From NCBI RefSeq assembly GCF_009498455.1, contig NZ_CP045644.1, positions 186,001-250,000 of the forward strand: a stretch of DNA of 64,000 nucleotides, in the 5' to 3' direction. The notes under the pieces were generated by a model, which was not told the origin of the DNA, ran no database searches, and saw nothing but the letters and a program-made list of their open reading frames with translations. Source of the stretch: Variovorax paradoxus. GTDB lineage: Bacteria > Pseudomonadota > Gammaproteobacteria > Burkholderiales > Burkholderiaceae_C. Below, one piece after another: positions 53,236 to 62,463 of this stretch. Both the position numbers and the translations under genes were made by a program. Every line of letters begins with the position of its first letter. Position 1 is the stretch's first letter.

Positions 53236-54512
53236 ATGACGACGAACACCCCCTGCCCGGCCATCCCCACATCGCCCAACGCGACGGTGCCCTGCACGTC
53301 GAGGGCGTCGCGCTCGACGCGCTGGCGCGCGCGCACGGCACGCCGCTGTTCGTCTATTCGAAGCAGTGGATGCTCGACGCCCTGGCCGCCTACCAGCGCG
53401 GCTTCGAGGGCCGCGAGGCGCTGATCTGCTACGCGATGAAGGCCAATTCGTCGCTCGGCGTGCTGCGCGTGTTCGCCGAGGCCGGCTGCGGTTTCGACAT
53501 CGTCTCGGGCGGCGAGCTGTCGCGCGTGCTCGCCGTCGGCGCCGATCCCCGGAAAATCATCTTCTCGGGCGTCGGCAAGACCCGCGCCGAGATGCGCCAG
53601 GCGCTGGCGGCCGGCATCGCCTGCTTCAACGTCGAGAGCGAGGCCGAGCTCGACGTGCTCAACGAGGTCGCGCTGGCCGAGAACACGCGCGCGCCGATCA
53701 GCATCCGCATCAATCCGAACGTCGATCCGAAGACGCACCCGTACATTTCCACCGGCCTCAAGGGCAACAAGTTCGGCATCGCGCACGACCGCGCGGTGCA
53801 GGCCTACCAGCACGCCGCCCGCCTGCCGGGCCTCGAGGTGGTCGGCATCGACTGCCACATCGGCTCGCAGATCACCGAAGCCTCGCCCTACCTGGACGCC
53901 TGCGACCGCGTGCTCGACCTGGTGGAAGCCATCGAGGCGGCCGGCGTGCCGATCCATCACCTGGACTTCGGCGGCGGCCTGGGCATCGACTACAACGGCG
54001 AGGTGCCGCCCAAGGCCGATGCGCTGTGGCAGCAGCTGCTCGCCAAGCTCGACGCGCGCGGCTTCGGCCAGCGCAAACTGGTCATCGAACCCGGCCGTTC
54101 GCTGGTCGGCAATGCCGGCGTGTGCGTGACCGAGGTGCTCTACACCAAGCCCGGCGAAGACAAGAACTTCTGCATCGTCGACGCGGCCATGAACGACCTG
54201 CCGCGCCCCGCGATGTACCAGGCCTTCCAGAAGATCGTGTCGCTGCGCGAACGCGCCGGCGACGCGCCGACCTACGACGTGGTGGGCCCGGTCTGCGAAA
54301 GCGGCGACTGGATCGGCCGCGACCGCGCGCTCAACGTGGTGGCCGGCGATCTGCTGGCCGTGCTGTCGGCGGGTGCGTACTGCATGAGCATGGCCAGCAA
54401 CTACAACACGCGCGGCCGTGCGGCCGAGGTTCTGGTGAGCGGCGCCACAGCGAAGCTGATCCGCCGTCGCGAGACGATGGAAGACCAGCTGCGCGCCGAA
54501 ATCGACGGTTGA
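52986..54512 (+). CDS. lysA: diaminopimelate decarboxylase LysA, in frame with an N-terminal LptM-like lipoprotein segment
   Basis: LysA decarboxylates meso-diaminopimelate to lysine. The LysA part (from about residue 90 to 508) is complete: [14 protein letters not shown]-lysine in [37 protein letters not shown], and [11 protein letters not shown] with [13 protein letters not shown]. The open frame, however, begins 88 codons earlier with an LptM/YifL-like lipoprotein start (lipobox LAAC, then GQRGALYLP). A lipoprotein signal would export LysA and is not expected. An ATG at 53236 in another frame would give MTTNTP then LPGHPH, a typical LysA N-terminus, if the C-run at 53249-53253 had one more C. 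So this is a frameshift, a sequencing error or a true fusion; a separate lysA start is most likely. Confidence 0.85.
   Translation: MLNVRQILVSARARTALMVCLAAGAAGLAACGQRGALYLPTDPAADQRATLPQLLTPGGSSKASDNEAAPKPAAASSAPPLPRNDDEHPLPGHPHIAQRDGALHVEGVALDALARAHGTPLFVYSKQWMLDALAAYQRGFEGREALICYAMKANSSLGVLRVFAEAGCGFDIVSGGELSRVLAVGADPRKIIFSGVGKTRAEMRQALAAGIACFNVESEAELDVLNEVALAENTRAPISIRINPNVDPKTHPYISTGLKGNKFGIAHDRAVQAYQHAARLPGLEVVGIDCHIGSQITEASPYLDACDRVLDLVEAIEAAGVPIHHLDFGGGLGIDYNGEVPPKADALWQQLLAKLDARGFGQRKLVIEPGRSLVGNAGVCVTEVLYTKPGEDKNFCIVDAAMNDLPRPAMYQAFQKIVSLRERAGDAPTYDVVGPVCESGDWIGRDRALNVVAGDLLAVLSAGAYCMSMASNYNTRGRAAEVLVSGATAKLIRRRETMEDQLRAEIDG
53236..53258 (+). other. probable frameshift or slippage site before lysA
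   Basis: The ATG at 53236-53238 (within ATGA) is followed by ACGACGAACACC and a run of five C (53249-53253). The frame from this ATG is not the LysA frame. One extra C would join MTTNTP to [12 protein letters not shown] and the whole LysA body. Candidates are a sequencing miscall in the C-run, a real one-base deletion, or -1 slippage. Confidence 0.6.
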
Positions 54513-54519
54513 TCCGGCC

Positions 54520-55176
54520 TCAGCCGGTGCGCACCGGCTTCTCGCTGCTGCGCGCGGCCACTGCGGGTTGGGCCTGGCGCTTGCGCGCGAAATTCCAGAC
54601 ACGCCACGCCAGCAGCACCCCGATGATCGCGGCGTAGACGAACACTTCGGCGAAGTTGTTCTTGCCCGCGCGCATCCAGAAGAAGTGCAGCAGCCCAAGC
54701 CCCGCGATCACATAGACCAGCCTGTGCAGCAGCTGCCAGCGCTTGGCGCCCATCGCCTTGATCGCACGGTTGAATGACGTGGCCGCCAGCGGCGTCAGCA
54801 GCACGAAGGCCGAGAACCCCACGAGGATGAACGGCCGCTTGGCGATGTCCTTGGCGATCTCGCCCCACTCGAAGCCCTGGTCGAACCAGCTGTAGCACAG
54901 CAGGTGCAGCACCACGTAGAAGTACGCGAACAGGCCCAGCATGCGGCGAAAGCGCGCCAGCGCGTTGAGCTTGGTGATCACGCGCAGCGGCGTCACGGCC
55001 AGCACGATGCAGAGGAAGCGCAAGGTCCAGTCGCCGGTCGCGCGGATCAGGAACTCGGCCGGGTTCGCACCCAGCCCGTCGGTGAACGCGCCGTAGGCCA
55101 GCCGCGCGAACGGCAACAGGCACAGCAGGAAGACGACCGGCTTGGTCGCCGGGTGCATGAGCAGCTTGTTCAGCAT
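54520..55176 (-). CDS. msrQ: heme-binding membrane subunit MsrQ
   Basis: MsrQ (YedZ) passes electrons from the respiratory chain or flavin reductase to periplasmic MsrP. The 218-residue protein has about six membrane helices with histidines in AYFYVVLHLLCYSWF and AKRWQLLHRLVYVIAGLGLLHFFWM that are the likely heme ligands. It is 28 bp downstream of msrP and is convergent with lysA, with 7 bp between stops. Confidence 0.94.
   Translation of the reverse strand: MLNKLLMHPATKPVVFLLCLLPFARLAYGAFTDGLGANPAEFLIRATGDWTLRFLCIVLAVTPLRVITKLNALARFRRMLGLFAYFYVVLHLLCYSWFDQGFEWGEIAKDIAKRPFILVGFSAFVLLTPLAATSFNRAIKAMGAKRWQLLHRLVYVIAGLGLLHFFWMRAGKNNFAEVFVYAAIIGVLLAWRVWNFARKRQAQPAVAARSSEKPVRTG
54523..54540. repeat. 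18-bp perfect palindrome at the lysA-msrQ junction
   Basis: AGCCGGTGCGCACCGGCT is its own reverse complement. It starts 10 bp after the lysA stop and lies in the last codons of msrQ. It could fold into a terminator-like hairpin at the end of lysA mRNA, though no T-run follows. Confidence 0.45.
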
Positions 55177-55204
55177 GGCGCGAGGACCGGGCGAGCGCGC
55201 CCGC

Positions 55205-56218
55205 TCAGAAGTTCTTCTTCAGGTCCATGCCGGCGTAGAGCTGGCCGACCTGCGCCTCGTAGCCGTTGAACATCTCGGTCTTGCGCCGCTTCGCGAACAG
55301 GCCACCGCCATCGCCGATGCGGCGCTCGGTCGCCTGGCTCCAGCGCGGGTGGTCGACGGCCGGGTTCACGTTCGAATAGAAGCCGTACTCCTGCGCCGCC
55401 GCCTTGTTCCAGGCGGTGCTCGGCTCCTTCTCGACGAAGCGGATCTTGACGATCGACTTGGCCGATTTGAAGCCGTACTTCCACGGCACCACGAGCCGCA
55501 CCGGCGCGCCGTTCTGGTTGGGCAGCACCTCGCCGTACATGCCGAAGGCCAGCAGCGTGAGCGGGTGCATCGCCTCGTCCATGCGCAGGCCTTCGGTGTA
55601 GGGCCAGTCGAGCACGCGCGAGCCGACGAAGGGCATGGTCTTCGGGTCGGCCAGCGTCACGAACTCGACGAACTTGGCGTTGCCCTGCGGCTCGACCTTC
55701 TTGATGAGCTCGGCCAGCGAATAGCCGACCCACGGGATCACCATCGACCAGCCTTCGACGCAGCGCAGGCGGTAGATGCGTTCTTCCTGCGCACTGAGCT
55801 TGAGCAGGTCTTCGATGCCGTACTTGCCCGGCTTCTTGACCAGCCCCTCGACCTCCACGGTCCAGGGCCGCGTCTTCAGGGTGCCGGCGTTCTTCACCGG
55901 ATCGCCCTTGTCGACGCCGAACTCGTAGTAGTTGTTGTAGCTGCTCGCGTCCTTGTAGTCGGTGAGCTTTTCCATGGTCTGCGCGCCCGGCACGGCCGAC
56001 TTGGCGCCCGGCAGCAGAGCCAGCTTGTGCGGGCCGGTGGCCTGGGCGAAGGCCTCGCGCCCGGCGAAGGTGGCGAGCGCCGCGCCCGCGGCGCCGCCGG
56101 CCATCAGCTTGAGCAGGTCGCGTCGGCCTTCGTAGGCCGCACGCGGCGTGATCTCGCTCGACAGCGGGTGGACAAAACCGGCGCCGTTGCTGCGGCGTGG
56201 GCGGGAAGGAAGCGACAT
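55205..56218 (-). CDS. msrP: protein-methionine-sulfoxide reductase catalytic subunit MsrP
   Basis: MsrP (YedY) is a periplasmic molybdopterin enzyme that repairs oxidised methionines in envelope proteins. The 337-residue protein has a twin-arginine signal with GRRDLLKL (Arg32-Arg33) and a hydrophobic stretch ending about residue 60, a sulfite-oxidase-like fold and the Moco-ligating cysteine Cys153 in [11 protein letters not shown]. It would be exported by the Tat system, whose tatABC genes are in this window. Followed by msrQ after 28 bp. Confidence 0.96.
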   Translation of the reverse strand: MSLPSRPRRSNGAGFVHPLSSEITPRAAYEGRRDLLKLMAGGAAGAALATFAGREAFAQATGPHKLALLPGAKSAVPGAQTMEKLTDYKDASSYNNYYEFGVDKGDPVKNAGTLKTRPWTVEVEGLVKKPGKYGIEDLLKLSAQEERIYRLRCVEGWSMVIPWVGYSLAELIKKVEPQGNAKFVEFVTLADPKTMPFVGSRVLDWPYTEGLRMDEAMHPLTLLAFGMYGEVLPNQNGAPVRLVVPWKYGFKSAKSIVKIRFVEKEPSTAWNKAAAQEYGFYSNVNPAVDHPRWSQATERRIGDGGGLFAKRRKTEMFNGYEAQVGQLYAGMDLKKNF

Positions 56219-56334
56219 GACAGGCCTTTCGCATGAATCGGTTGGCTCAGGGTAGTTCGTGACATGCCCTGCTTCGGTTACGCGCCATGGCGGCGCGCGG
56301 TTTCAATTCTTCGCGAAAGGCGCAAAACCTGCGC

Positions 56335-57651
56335 TCAGAGCGTGCCGTAGCTGTGCAGGCCGCTCAGGAACATGTTCACGCCGAGGAACGCGAAGGTGGT
56401 CACGGCCAGGCCGGCCAGCGCCCACCAGGCCGCCACGGTGCCGCGCAGGCCCTTCACGAGGCGCATATGCAGCCAGGCCGCGTAGTTGAGCCAGACGATC
56501 AGTGCCCAGGTTTCCTTCGGGTCCCAGCTCCAGTAGCCGCCCCAGGCGTCGGCCGCCCACAGGGCGCCGAGCACGGTCGCGATGGTGAAGAAGGCAAAGC
56601 CGACGGTGATCGACTTGTACATGACGTCGTCGAGCACCTCGTTGGCCGGCAGGCGTGCCGCGATGCGCTTGCGCCCCAGCAGGATGCCCGCGGCGATCAA
56701 CGCCGAGATGCCCGCGTAGATCACCCAGTAGCTGCCGCCGGCTTCCTGCACGCGCTGGCGGAACGCCACGGGCACGAAGCACAGCGCCACGCCCAGCAGC
56801 CAGATCGGCGTGAGCTTGTACCAGCGGGTCTCGGTCGCCTGTTCCTTGATGAGGTAGGCGAATGCGACCATGGCCGCGAGCGCGAAGGTGCCGTAGCCGA
56901 TGAAGTTGGCGGGCACGTGCAGCTTCATCCACCAGCTCTGCAGCGCGGGCACCAGCGGCTGGATCTCATGCGCCTCGCGCACGATCGTGTACCAGAGCAG
57001 AAAGCCGACCGCGGCGCTGACCACCAGCATCACGAAGGCGCCGAGCGCGCGCGTGTTGTAGCGCTCTTCAAAGTACAGATAGAACGCGGCCGTCAGCCAG
57101 CAGAACAGCACGAACACCTCGTACAGGTTGCTCACCGGGATGTGGCCGATGTCCGGGCCGAGCTGGTGGCTTTCGTACCAGCGCACCATGGTGCCGATCA
57201 GCGCCATGGTCACGGCCGCCCAGGCCAGGCGGGAGCCGATCAGGTCGAACGTGTCGGCCTGCTTGCCGGCGACAAAACCGATCCAGTAGAACAGCGTGCT
57301 CATGAAGAACAGCACGCTCATCCAGAGGATGGCCGACTGGCTCGACAGGAAGTACTTGAGCCAGAACACCGAGTCGGCGCGCGCCAGGTCGCCCTGGTAG
57401 GAACTGATGGCCAGCAGCGACGCCGCGGCCACCACCAGCGCCAGCACCCGCAGTGGGCGCCAGAACCAGCAGATGCCGATGACCGAGACCAGCGCGGCCA
57501 CGAGGATCGGCTTTTCGTAGCTGTCCATCGAGCCGGCGTGGCGCATGAAGGCGAACGCGCCGCCGGCCAGCACCAGCGCCGCGAACACCCAGTCGAACAG
57601 GTTGCGGCGCGAGAGCCAGCTTTCGTGGAGCGTGAGGGTCGTGGTGTTCAT
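56335..57651 (-). CDS. ccsA: cytochrome c biogenesis protein CcsA/CcsB (ResC)
   Basis: CcsA and ResB together form the System II heme lyase that delivers heme across the membrane and attaches it to apocytochromes c. The 438-residue protein has multiple membrane helices and the tryptophan-rich heme-binding motif WGGYWSWDPKETWALIVW, with flanking conserved histidines (LHVPANFIGY and AWLHMRL). The ATG at 57649-57651 overlaps the resB stop by 4 bp. A 116-bp gap separates it from msrP. Confidence 0.94.
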   Translation of the reverse strand: MNTTTLTLHESWLSRRNLFDWVFAALVLAGGAFAFMRHAGSMDSYEKPILVAALVSVIGICWFWRPLRVLALVVAAASLLAISSYQGDLARADSVFWLKYFLSSQSAILWMSVLFFMSTLFYWIGFVAGKQADTFDLIGSRLAWAAVTMALIGTMVRWYESHQLGPDIGHIPVSNLYEVFVLFCWLTAAFYLYFEERYNTRALGAFVMLVVSAAVGFLLWYTIVREAHEIQPLVPALQSWWMKLHVPANFIGYGTFALAAMVAFAYLIKEQATETRWYKLTPIWLLGVALCFVPVAFRQRVQEAGGSYWVIYAGISALIAAGILLGRKRIAARLPANEVLDDVMYKSITVGFAFFTIATVLGALWAADAWGGYWSWDPKETWALIVWLNYAAWLHMRLVKGLRGTVAAWWALAGLAVTTFAFLGVNMFLSGLHSYGTL

Positions 57652-59837
57652 GGTGACGCCGGTTCTTCTTTCTTCAGGGCGAGCAGCCTGTGCTTCAGAT
57701 GCTCGAATTCGCGATCGCTGTCCAGGGTCTTGCGGTTGACCGAGAACGCCATCGTGGCGACGGTTTCGCTGGTGTCGCGGCCGCCGTTGTCTCCAGAGGC
57801 GCCGCCGCCGGGTGTCAGCCACACCCACAAACGGCGCTCGCGCACGTACAGCATGGCAAAAATACCGACGATCAGCAACAGACACCCCAGATAGACGATG
57901 TTCTTGCCAGGGGCGCGCGCCACCTGGAACACGCTGGCCTGCACCTGGGTGAAGTCGGTCATCATCATCGCGACCGGCGCCGGATAGAAGTGCGCGTCGC
58001 TCAGGGCCAGCACGGCCTGCGTCAGGTAGCCCTGGGTTTTCTCGTCGTTCGGCAGCGCGGCCAGGCCGGCGCCTTCGCGGCTCAGGTTGAGCACCTCGAA
58101 CAGCACGTCGTTGAGGATGCGCACCAGCACCGTGCCGGCGCGCTCGCGCTCGGCCTCGGGCACGTTGGCTTCCATGAACTCGGCAATCGCCTGCCAGCCG
58201 CCCTGCGACGCGGCGTCGGGCTTGGCGCGCTCGGCCCCCGAGAACAGCGCCAGCGCACGGGCAGCCGACACGCGCAGCTGCTCGGCCATTTCAGGGCGCT
58301 TGGGGTCGGTCGCCTTGGCGATGTAGCGCTCGATGGCGCGCTCGCGCGTGGCGGGGTCGCCCAGCGCGGTGCGCATGCGCACGAAACCGTCCATCGAGCC
58401 CTGCTCGTCGGAGGGCACGCGCAGGTAGCGGAACGGCTCCTCGGGCTTCTCGCGCATGCCCAGCAGGAACACCGGCTGGCCGTCGCCGGCATCGACCGGC
58501 ACCATGTAGTTCTGGTATTCCCGCGCCTGGCCCGACGCGTCGCGCAGCTTGTAGCCGATGCTCGGGCCGATGTTGCGCAGCACCTTGGGCTTGTTGGTCT
58601 TGTTGGCGGCGCCCAGACGCGACTCGAGGCCGTGGCGCAGGTCGACCTTGCGCACGTCGGCGCCGCTGCCCATGGCGCCGCCGTCGGCGAAGTTCTCGAC
58701 GTTGATCACGCGCAGCGCGGCGTACTCGAGCGTGAGCTTGTCGGTGCCGTTGGTGATCTCGGTGCTCGGGCCGCCGATGATGCCTTCGACCTCGAAGGGC
58801 TTGGCCGCGGCCGCCATCGGCACCGCCTTGAGCTTCACCGTGGAGCCGCCGTCGTCGAAGCTCGACTGGTAGATCTCCACGCCCTTGTAGCTGGCCGGGT
58901 GGTTCACCTCGATGCGGGCCGGCACCTGCTCGCCGCTCTCGCGGTCGTGCAGCACCACCTCGCTGGCGAACAGCTTGGGCATGCCGGTCGAGTAGTAGTC
59001 GACGATGAACTTCTTCAGCTCGATGGTGAACGGCAGCTCCTGCAGCAGCACGCCGTCGGCCTGGTTCAGGATGGCCACGTTGCCCCGCCCGCCCTCGGGC
59101 ACGAGGATGTTCCCGCGGAAGGTCGGGTTGGCGGCCGACAGGCGGTGCTCGGGCGCCACGTCGGCGATCATGCCGCCGCCCGTGAACACGCTCTTGCCGT
59201 TGAACCAGGTCTGGGCGCGCACGACGAGGTCGCCGTCGAGCAGGCCGCCGATGCACACCAGCACGATGGCGCTGTGGGCCGCGATGTAGCCCAGCTTGTG
59301 GGCGCCGCCGGCACGCGCCGCGACCATCCAGCCCGCCGCGGCCTTGCCGTCCGCGCTGGCGTTGCGCTGTTGCAGTTTGACCTTCCAGCCGCCGCTGACC
59401 AGCAGCTGGCCGATGCGGTTGGCCGCCATGTCGGGCGTTTCCGCCAGGCGGTTCTCGGCGCGCTGGCCGAAGGCCTTGAGGCTCTGCGCGCGGATGTCTT
59501 CCTTGAACGTGCGCAGGTCGATCAGGATGCGCGGCGTGTTGCGCGCCACGCACAGCGACGTGCTGACCACCAGGAACAGCAGGATCAGCATGAACCACCA
59601 GGCGCTGTAGACCGAATCGAGCCGGGCCGCGCGGAACAGCTCGGCCCAGAAGGGGCCGAACTGGTTGATGTAGTTGTTGATCGGTTCGTGCTGCTTGAGC
59701 ACGGTGCCGATGATCGAGGCGATGCAGATGACCGTCAGCAGCGCGATCGCGAAGCGCATCGACGACAGCAGTTCCACCGCGGCGCGAAGCAGCTGCGGGC
59801 CGCGATGCACGCGAAGGCCATGGGTGGAAACGGTCAT
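57648..59837 (-). CDS. resB: cytochrome c biogenesis protein ResB
   Basis: ResB (Ccs1) is the apocytochrome-handling partner of CcsA in System II maturation. The 729-residue protein has three N-terminal membrane helices (SSMRFAIALLTVICIASIIGT and later), a large periplasmic domain with SSFDDGGSTVKLKAVPM and a final membrane helix (IVYLGCLLLIVGIFAMLYV) before RERRLWVWLTP. The ATG is at 59835-59837; a longer start lacks support. It is translationally coupled to ccsA. Confidence 0.94.
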   Translation of the reverse strand: MTVSTHGLRVHRGPQLLRAAVELLSSMRFAIALLTVICIASIIGTVLKQHEPINNYINQFGPFWAELFRAARLDSVYSAWWFMLILLFLVVSTSLCVARNTPRILIDLRTFKEDIRAQSLKAFGQRAENRLAETPDMAANRIGQLLVSGGWKVKLQQRNASADGKAAAGWMVAARAGGAHKLGYIAAHSAIVLVCIGGLLDGDLVVRAQTWFNGKSVFTGGGMIADVAPEHRLSAANPTFRGNILVPEGGRGNVAILNQADGVLLQELPFTIELKKFIVDYYSTGMPKLFASEVVLHDRESGEQVPARIEVNHPASYKGVEIYQSSFDDGGSTVKLKAVPMAAAAKPFEVEGIIGGPSTEITNGTDKLTLEYAALRVINVENFADGGAMGSGADVRKVDLRHGLESRLGAANKTNKPKVLRNIGPSIGYKLRDASGQAREYQNYMVPVDAGDGQPVFLLGMREKPEEPFRYLRVPSDEQGSMDGFVRMRTALGDPATRERAIERYIAKATDPKRPEMAEQLRVSAARALALFSGAERAKPDAASQGGWQAIAEFMEANVPEAERERAGTVLVRILNDVLFEVLNLSREGAGLAALPNDEKTQGYLTQAVLALSDAHFYPAPVAMMMTDFTQVQASVFQVARAPGKNIVYLGCLLLIVGIFAMLYVRERRLWVWLTPGGGASGDNGGRDTSETVATMAFSVNRKTLDSDREFEHLKHRLLALKKEEPASP

Positions 59838-59860
59838 CGGGAGGGAACCAGGAAAGGGGA

Positions 59861-59908
59861 AAAAACAAAAGGGCGGGCCATCCTGCTGGATCGGCCCGCC
59901 CTTTGTTT
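59861..59908 (-). terminator. rho-independent terminator after the cytochrome c4 gene
   Basis: On the minus strand AAACAAAGGGCGGGCC pairs with GGCCCGCCCTTTTGTTT, and the inner ATCC/GGAT extends the stem around TGCT with one bulge; a run of T residues follows. It lies between the cytochrome c4 stop and the resB start, so c4 transcription should largely end before resB. Confidence 0.85.
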
Positions 59909-59957
59909 GGGATTTTTATCGGCGGTTAGTTCACGCTGGACAGCGCGACAGCGGAAA

Positions 59958-60629
59958 TCAGCGCAGGCCGGCGATGTAGTCGGCGACGGCCTTGATTTCG
60001 CGGTCGTTGAGCTTGGCGGCCACGCCGTTCATCGGCGAGCTGTTCAGGCGGACGTTGTCGCGGAAGGCCACGAGCTGGGTCACGGTGTAGTCGGCGTGCT
60101 GGCCGCCCAGGCGCGGGTACTGGGCCGGGAGGCCGGCACCGTTCGGGCTGTGGCAGCCGGCGCAGGCGGGGATCTGGCGATCGCCGATGCCGCCGCGGTA
60201 GATTTTTTCGCCGAGGGCGACCGTGTCCTTCTCTTTCGAGAAGCCCGGCTTGATCTTCTTGGAGCCGACGAACCAGGCGATGTTGCGCATGTCTTCTTCG
60301 GACAGCGCCGACGCCAGCGGCTTCATGATCGCGCTCTTGCGCTTGCCGGACTTGAAGTCCTGCAGCTGCTTGAGGATGTATTCGGGGTGTTGTTGCGCCA
60401 GCTTCGGGTTGGCTGCGATGGCCGAGTTGCCGTCGGCGTTGTGGCACGAAGCACAGCTTTGGCTGTTGGCCGGCGTCGCGTTGAAGAGCGTGTCGCCCTT
60501 GGCGGGATCGGGCTTGGCCGGCTTGGCGGCTGCCGCTGCGGGGGCAGCGGCAGGCTCATCGGCTGCAAAACTCGCGCTGGCTGTGACGCCCATGAGGGCT
60601 GCAAGCAGAATATTGGCAAACAACTTCAT
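59958..60629 (-). CDS. diheme cytochrome c4
   Basis: Cytochrome c4 is a periplasmic diheme electron carrier that donates to terminal oxidases. The 223-residue protein has a signal peptide (1-23, ending FAADEP), an Ala/Pro linker, and two CxxCH heme sites, CASCH (Cys59-His63) and CAGCH (Cys156-His160), each in a homologous half with candidate axial methionines (MKPLAS and SPMNGVA). Its heme would be attached by the ResB/CcsA system encoded downstream. Divergent from engB by 70 bp. Confidence 0.95.
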   Translation of the reverse strand: MKLFANILLAALMGVTASASFAADEPAAAPAAAAAKPAKPDPAKGDTLFNATPANSQSCASCHNADGNSAIAANPKLAQQHPEYILKQLQDFKSGKRKSAIMKPLASALSEEDMRNIAWFVGSKKIKPGFSKEKDTVALGEKIYRGGIGDRQIPACAGCHSPNGAGLPAQYPRLGGQHADYTVTQLVAFRDNVRLNSSPMNGVAAKLNDREIKAVADYIAGLR

Positions 60630-60668
60630 ATCGGGGGCTTAGATTTATGGCGCAAAACCCCGCGATTC

Positions 60669-60674
60669 TACAAT
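60669..60674 (+). promoter_or_regulatory. -10 box of engB
   Basis: TACAAT lies 25 bp upstream of the ATG at 60700 and overlaps the other candidate ATG at 60673. Transcription would start near 60681, so the upstream ATG would not be in the mRNA, favouring the start at 60700. The region is shared with the divergent c4 promoter. Confidence 0.5.
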
Positions 60675-60699
60675 GGCGCCCCGTTCCGAAAGCCCATTG

Positions 60700-61458
60700 A
60701 TGACCTCCCCGCGCGCCAAGTCCGCCGCTTATCCTCCCCGCGCGGCCCCTGCCGTGGACCCGCAGGTCGCTGAACGCGAGCGCGTGGCCCTGGGTTGGCT
60801 GCACACCGCCCACTTCCTGACCAGCGCTCCGCAGCTGGAACACCTGCCTCCGGTCGACCTGCCCGAGATCGCTTTTGTCGGCCGTTCCAACGCCGGCAAA
60901 TCGACCGCCATCAACACGCTGACGCAGCAGACCCGCCTGGCTTTTGCCTCGAAGACGCCCGGCCGCACGCAGCACATCAACCTGTTCGGCATCGGCAAGC
61001 AGAAGGTCGACGACGCCGTGCTGGCCGACCTGCCCGGCTACGGCTACGCGGCCGTGCCGAAGGAAGCCAAGCTGCGCTGGCAGCGCGTGATGGGCAACTA
61101 CCTCATGACGCGCGAAAGCCTGCGCGGGGTTGTCCTGATGTGCGATCCGCGCCACGGTCTGACCGAGCTCGACGAGATCCTGCTCGACGTGATCCGTCCG
61201 CGCGTGCAGCAAGGCCTCAAGTTCCTGATCCTGCTGACCAAGTCCGACAAGCTCACGCGCAGCGAAGCCGCCAAGGTGCTGTCGATTACGCGACTGAACG
61301 CCGGCGGCGGCGAGGTCAAACTGTTCTCGGCCCTGAAGAAGCAAGGAGTCGGCGAGGCGGCCGAGCTGCTGTGGCGCTGGGTGCATCCCGACGACGCTGC
61401 CGCGGCACCGGCGACACCGGTGGCACCCGAGCCGCCACCGGCAGAAGACGACGCCTGA
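60700..61458 (+). CDS. engB: ribosome biogenesis GTP-binding protein EngB (YihA/YsxC)
   Basis: EngB is an essential GTPase in 50S ribosomal subunit assembly. The 252-residue protein has G1 GRSNAGKS (residues 61-68), G2 region SKTPGRTQ, G3 DLPGYGYA and G4 TKSD, with an Ala/Pro-rich tail after residue 230. Two starts are possible, 60673 and 60700; the second is chosen because a -10 box overlaps the first. It is divergent from cytochrome c4. Confidence 0.95.
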   Translation: MTSPRAKSAAYPPRAAPAVDPQVAERERVALGWLHTAHFLTSAPQLEHLPPVDLPEIAFVGRSNAGKSTAINTLTQQTRLAFASKTPGRTQHINLFGIGKQKVDDAVLADLPGYGYAAVPKEAKLRWQRVMGNYLMTRESLRGVVLMCDPRHGLTELDEILLDVIRPRVQQGLKFLILLTKSDKLTRSEAAKVLSITRLNAGGGEVKLFSALKKQGVGEAAELLWRWVHPDDAAAAPATPVAPEPPPAEDDA

Positions 61459-61548
61459 TGCACTAGAGGAACCGGCTGCATCGAGCGCCTCGCCTGCGAA
61501 GTTCACTATCAAAACAATAGCGACAGTCAACCCAAGGAGACACGAAGC

Positions 61549-62463
61549 ATGATCGAGACCTTCCAACGCAGCCTGCCCAACGGCACCACCCTGAGCTGCC
61601 GCGCCGCCGGCAAGCCGGGCCAGCCGCTGATGGTGTTCCTGCACGGCTTTCCCGAGGCCGCGTTCATCTGGGACGAGCTGCTCGCCTACTTCTCGGACCC
61701 GGCCCACGGCGGCTACCGCTGCGTGGCGCCCAACCTGCGCGGCTTCGAGAAGTCCAGCGCGCCCACGGAAGTGGCCGACTACAAGGCCCACCTGCTGATC
61801 CAGGACATCCAGCAGCTCGTCGCCACCGAGAGCGCCGACGGCACGATGGCCGTGCTGGTCGCCCACGACTGGGGCGGCGCCTTCGCCTGGGGCTACGCCA
61901 ACGCCTTCCCCCAGCAGGTCGGCAAGCTCGTCATCATCAATTCGCCGCACCCGGGCACGTTCACGCGCGAGCTGCGCAACAACCCGGCGCAGCAGCAGGC
62001 CAGCGCGTACATGCACTTCCTGGCGCGCCCCGATGCCGAAGCCCTGCTCGCGGCCGACGATTTCAAGCGCATGTGGCCCTTCTTCCTGCTGATGAAGGCC
62101 GGCCCCGATGGTTTCGGCTGGCTCACCGAAGAAGTGAGGCAGCAGTACCGTGAGGTCTGGAGCGCGGGCCTCACGGGCGCTTGCAACCTGTACCGCGTGA
62201 CGCCGATGAAGCCGCCGCTGCCAGGCCAGACCGTCGACAGCATTCCGGTGCTGCCGCGCGAACGCCTCACGGTGACCATGCCGACCTTCGTGTTCTGGGC
62301 GCTCGACGACGCGGCGCTGCTGCCGGGCCTGCTCGAAGGGCTGGAAGCGTACGTGCCGAAGCTCGAGGTCAAGAAGGTGCCGAACGCCACCCACTGGATC
62401 GTGCACGAGCAGCCGCAGCTGGTCGCGCGCGAGATCGAGGGCTTCCTGGCCCGCAATCAGTAA
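61549..62463 (+). CDS. alpha/beta hydrolase, epoxide hydrolase/dehalogenase-like
   Basis: A 304-residue alpha/beta-hydrolase with HGFPE (oxyanion region, residues 32-36), nucleophile Asp107 in AHDWGG, an acid in the strand FVFWALDD and the catalytic His282 in NATHW. An aspartate nucleophile with HGFPE and HDWGG puts it among epoxide hydrolases and haloalkane/fluoroacetate dehalogenases; these cannot be separated by eye. The ATG at 61549 has AAGGAG about 10 nt upstream. Its last 7 bp overlap the 3' end of the convergent acyltransferase gene. Confidence 0.9.
   Translation: MIETFQRSLPNGTTLSCRAAGKPGQPLMVFLHGFPEAAFIWDELLAYFSDPAHGGYRCVAPNLRGFEKSSAPTEVADYKAHLLIQDIQQLVATESADGTMAVLVAHDWGGAFAWGYANAFPQQVGKLVIINSPHPGTFTRELRNNPAQQQASAYMHFLARPDAEALLAADDFKRMWPFFLLMKAGPDGFGWLTEEVRQQYREVWSAGLTGACNLYRVTPMKPPLPGQTVDSIPVLPRERLTVTMPTFVFWALDDAALLPGLLEGLEAYVPKLEVKKVPNATHWIVHEQPQLVAREIEGFLARNQ

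Noticed and set aside
54523..54540. Palindrome as a specific regulator site for lysA
   Set aside because: It lies at the 3' end of both genes, so a terminator-like or coding-coincidence role is more likely than an operator.
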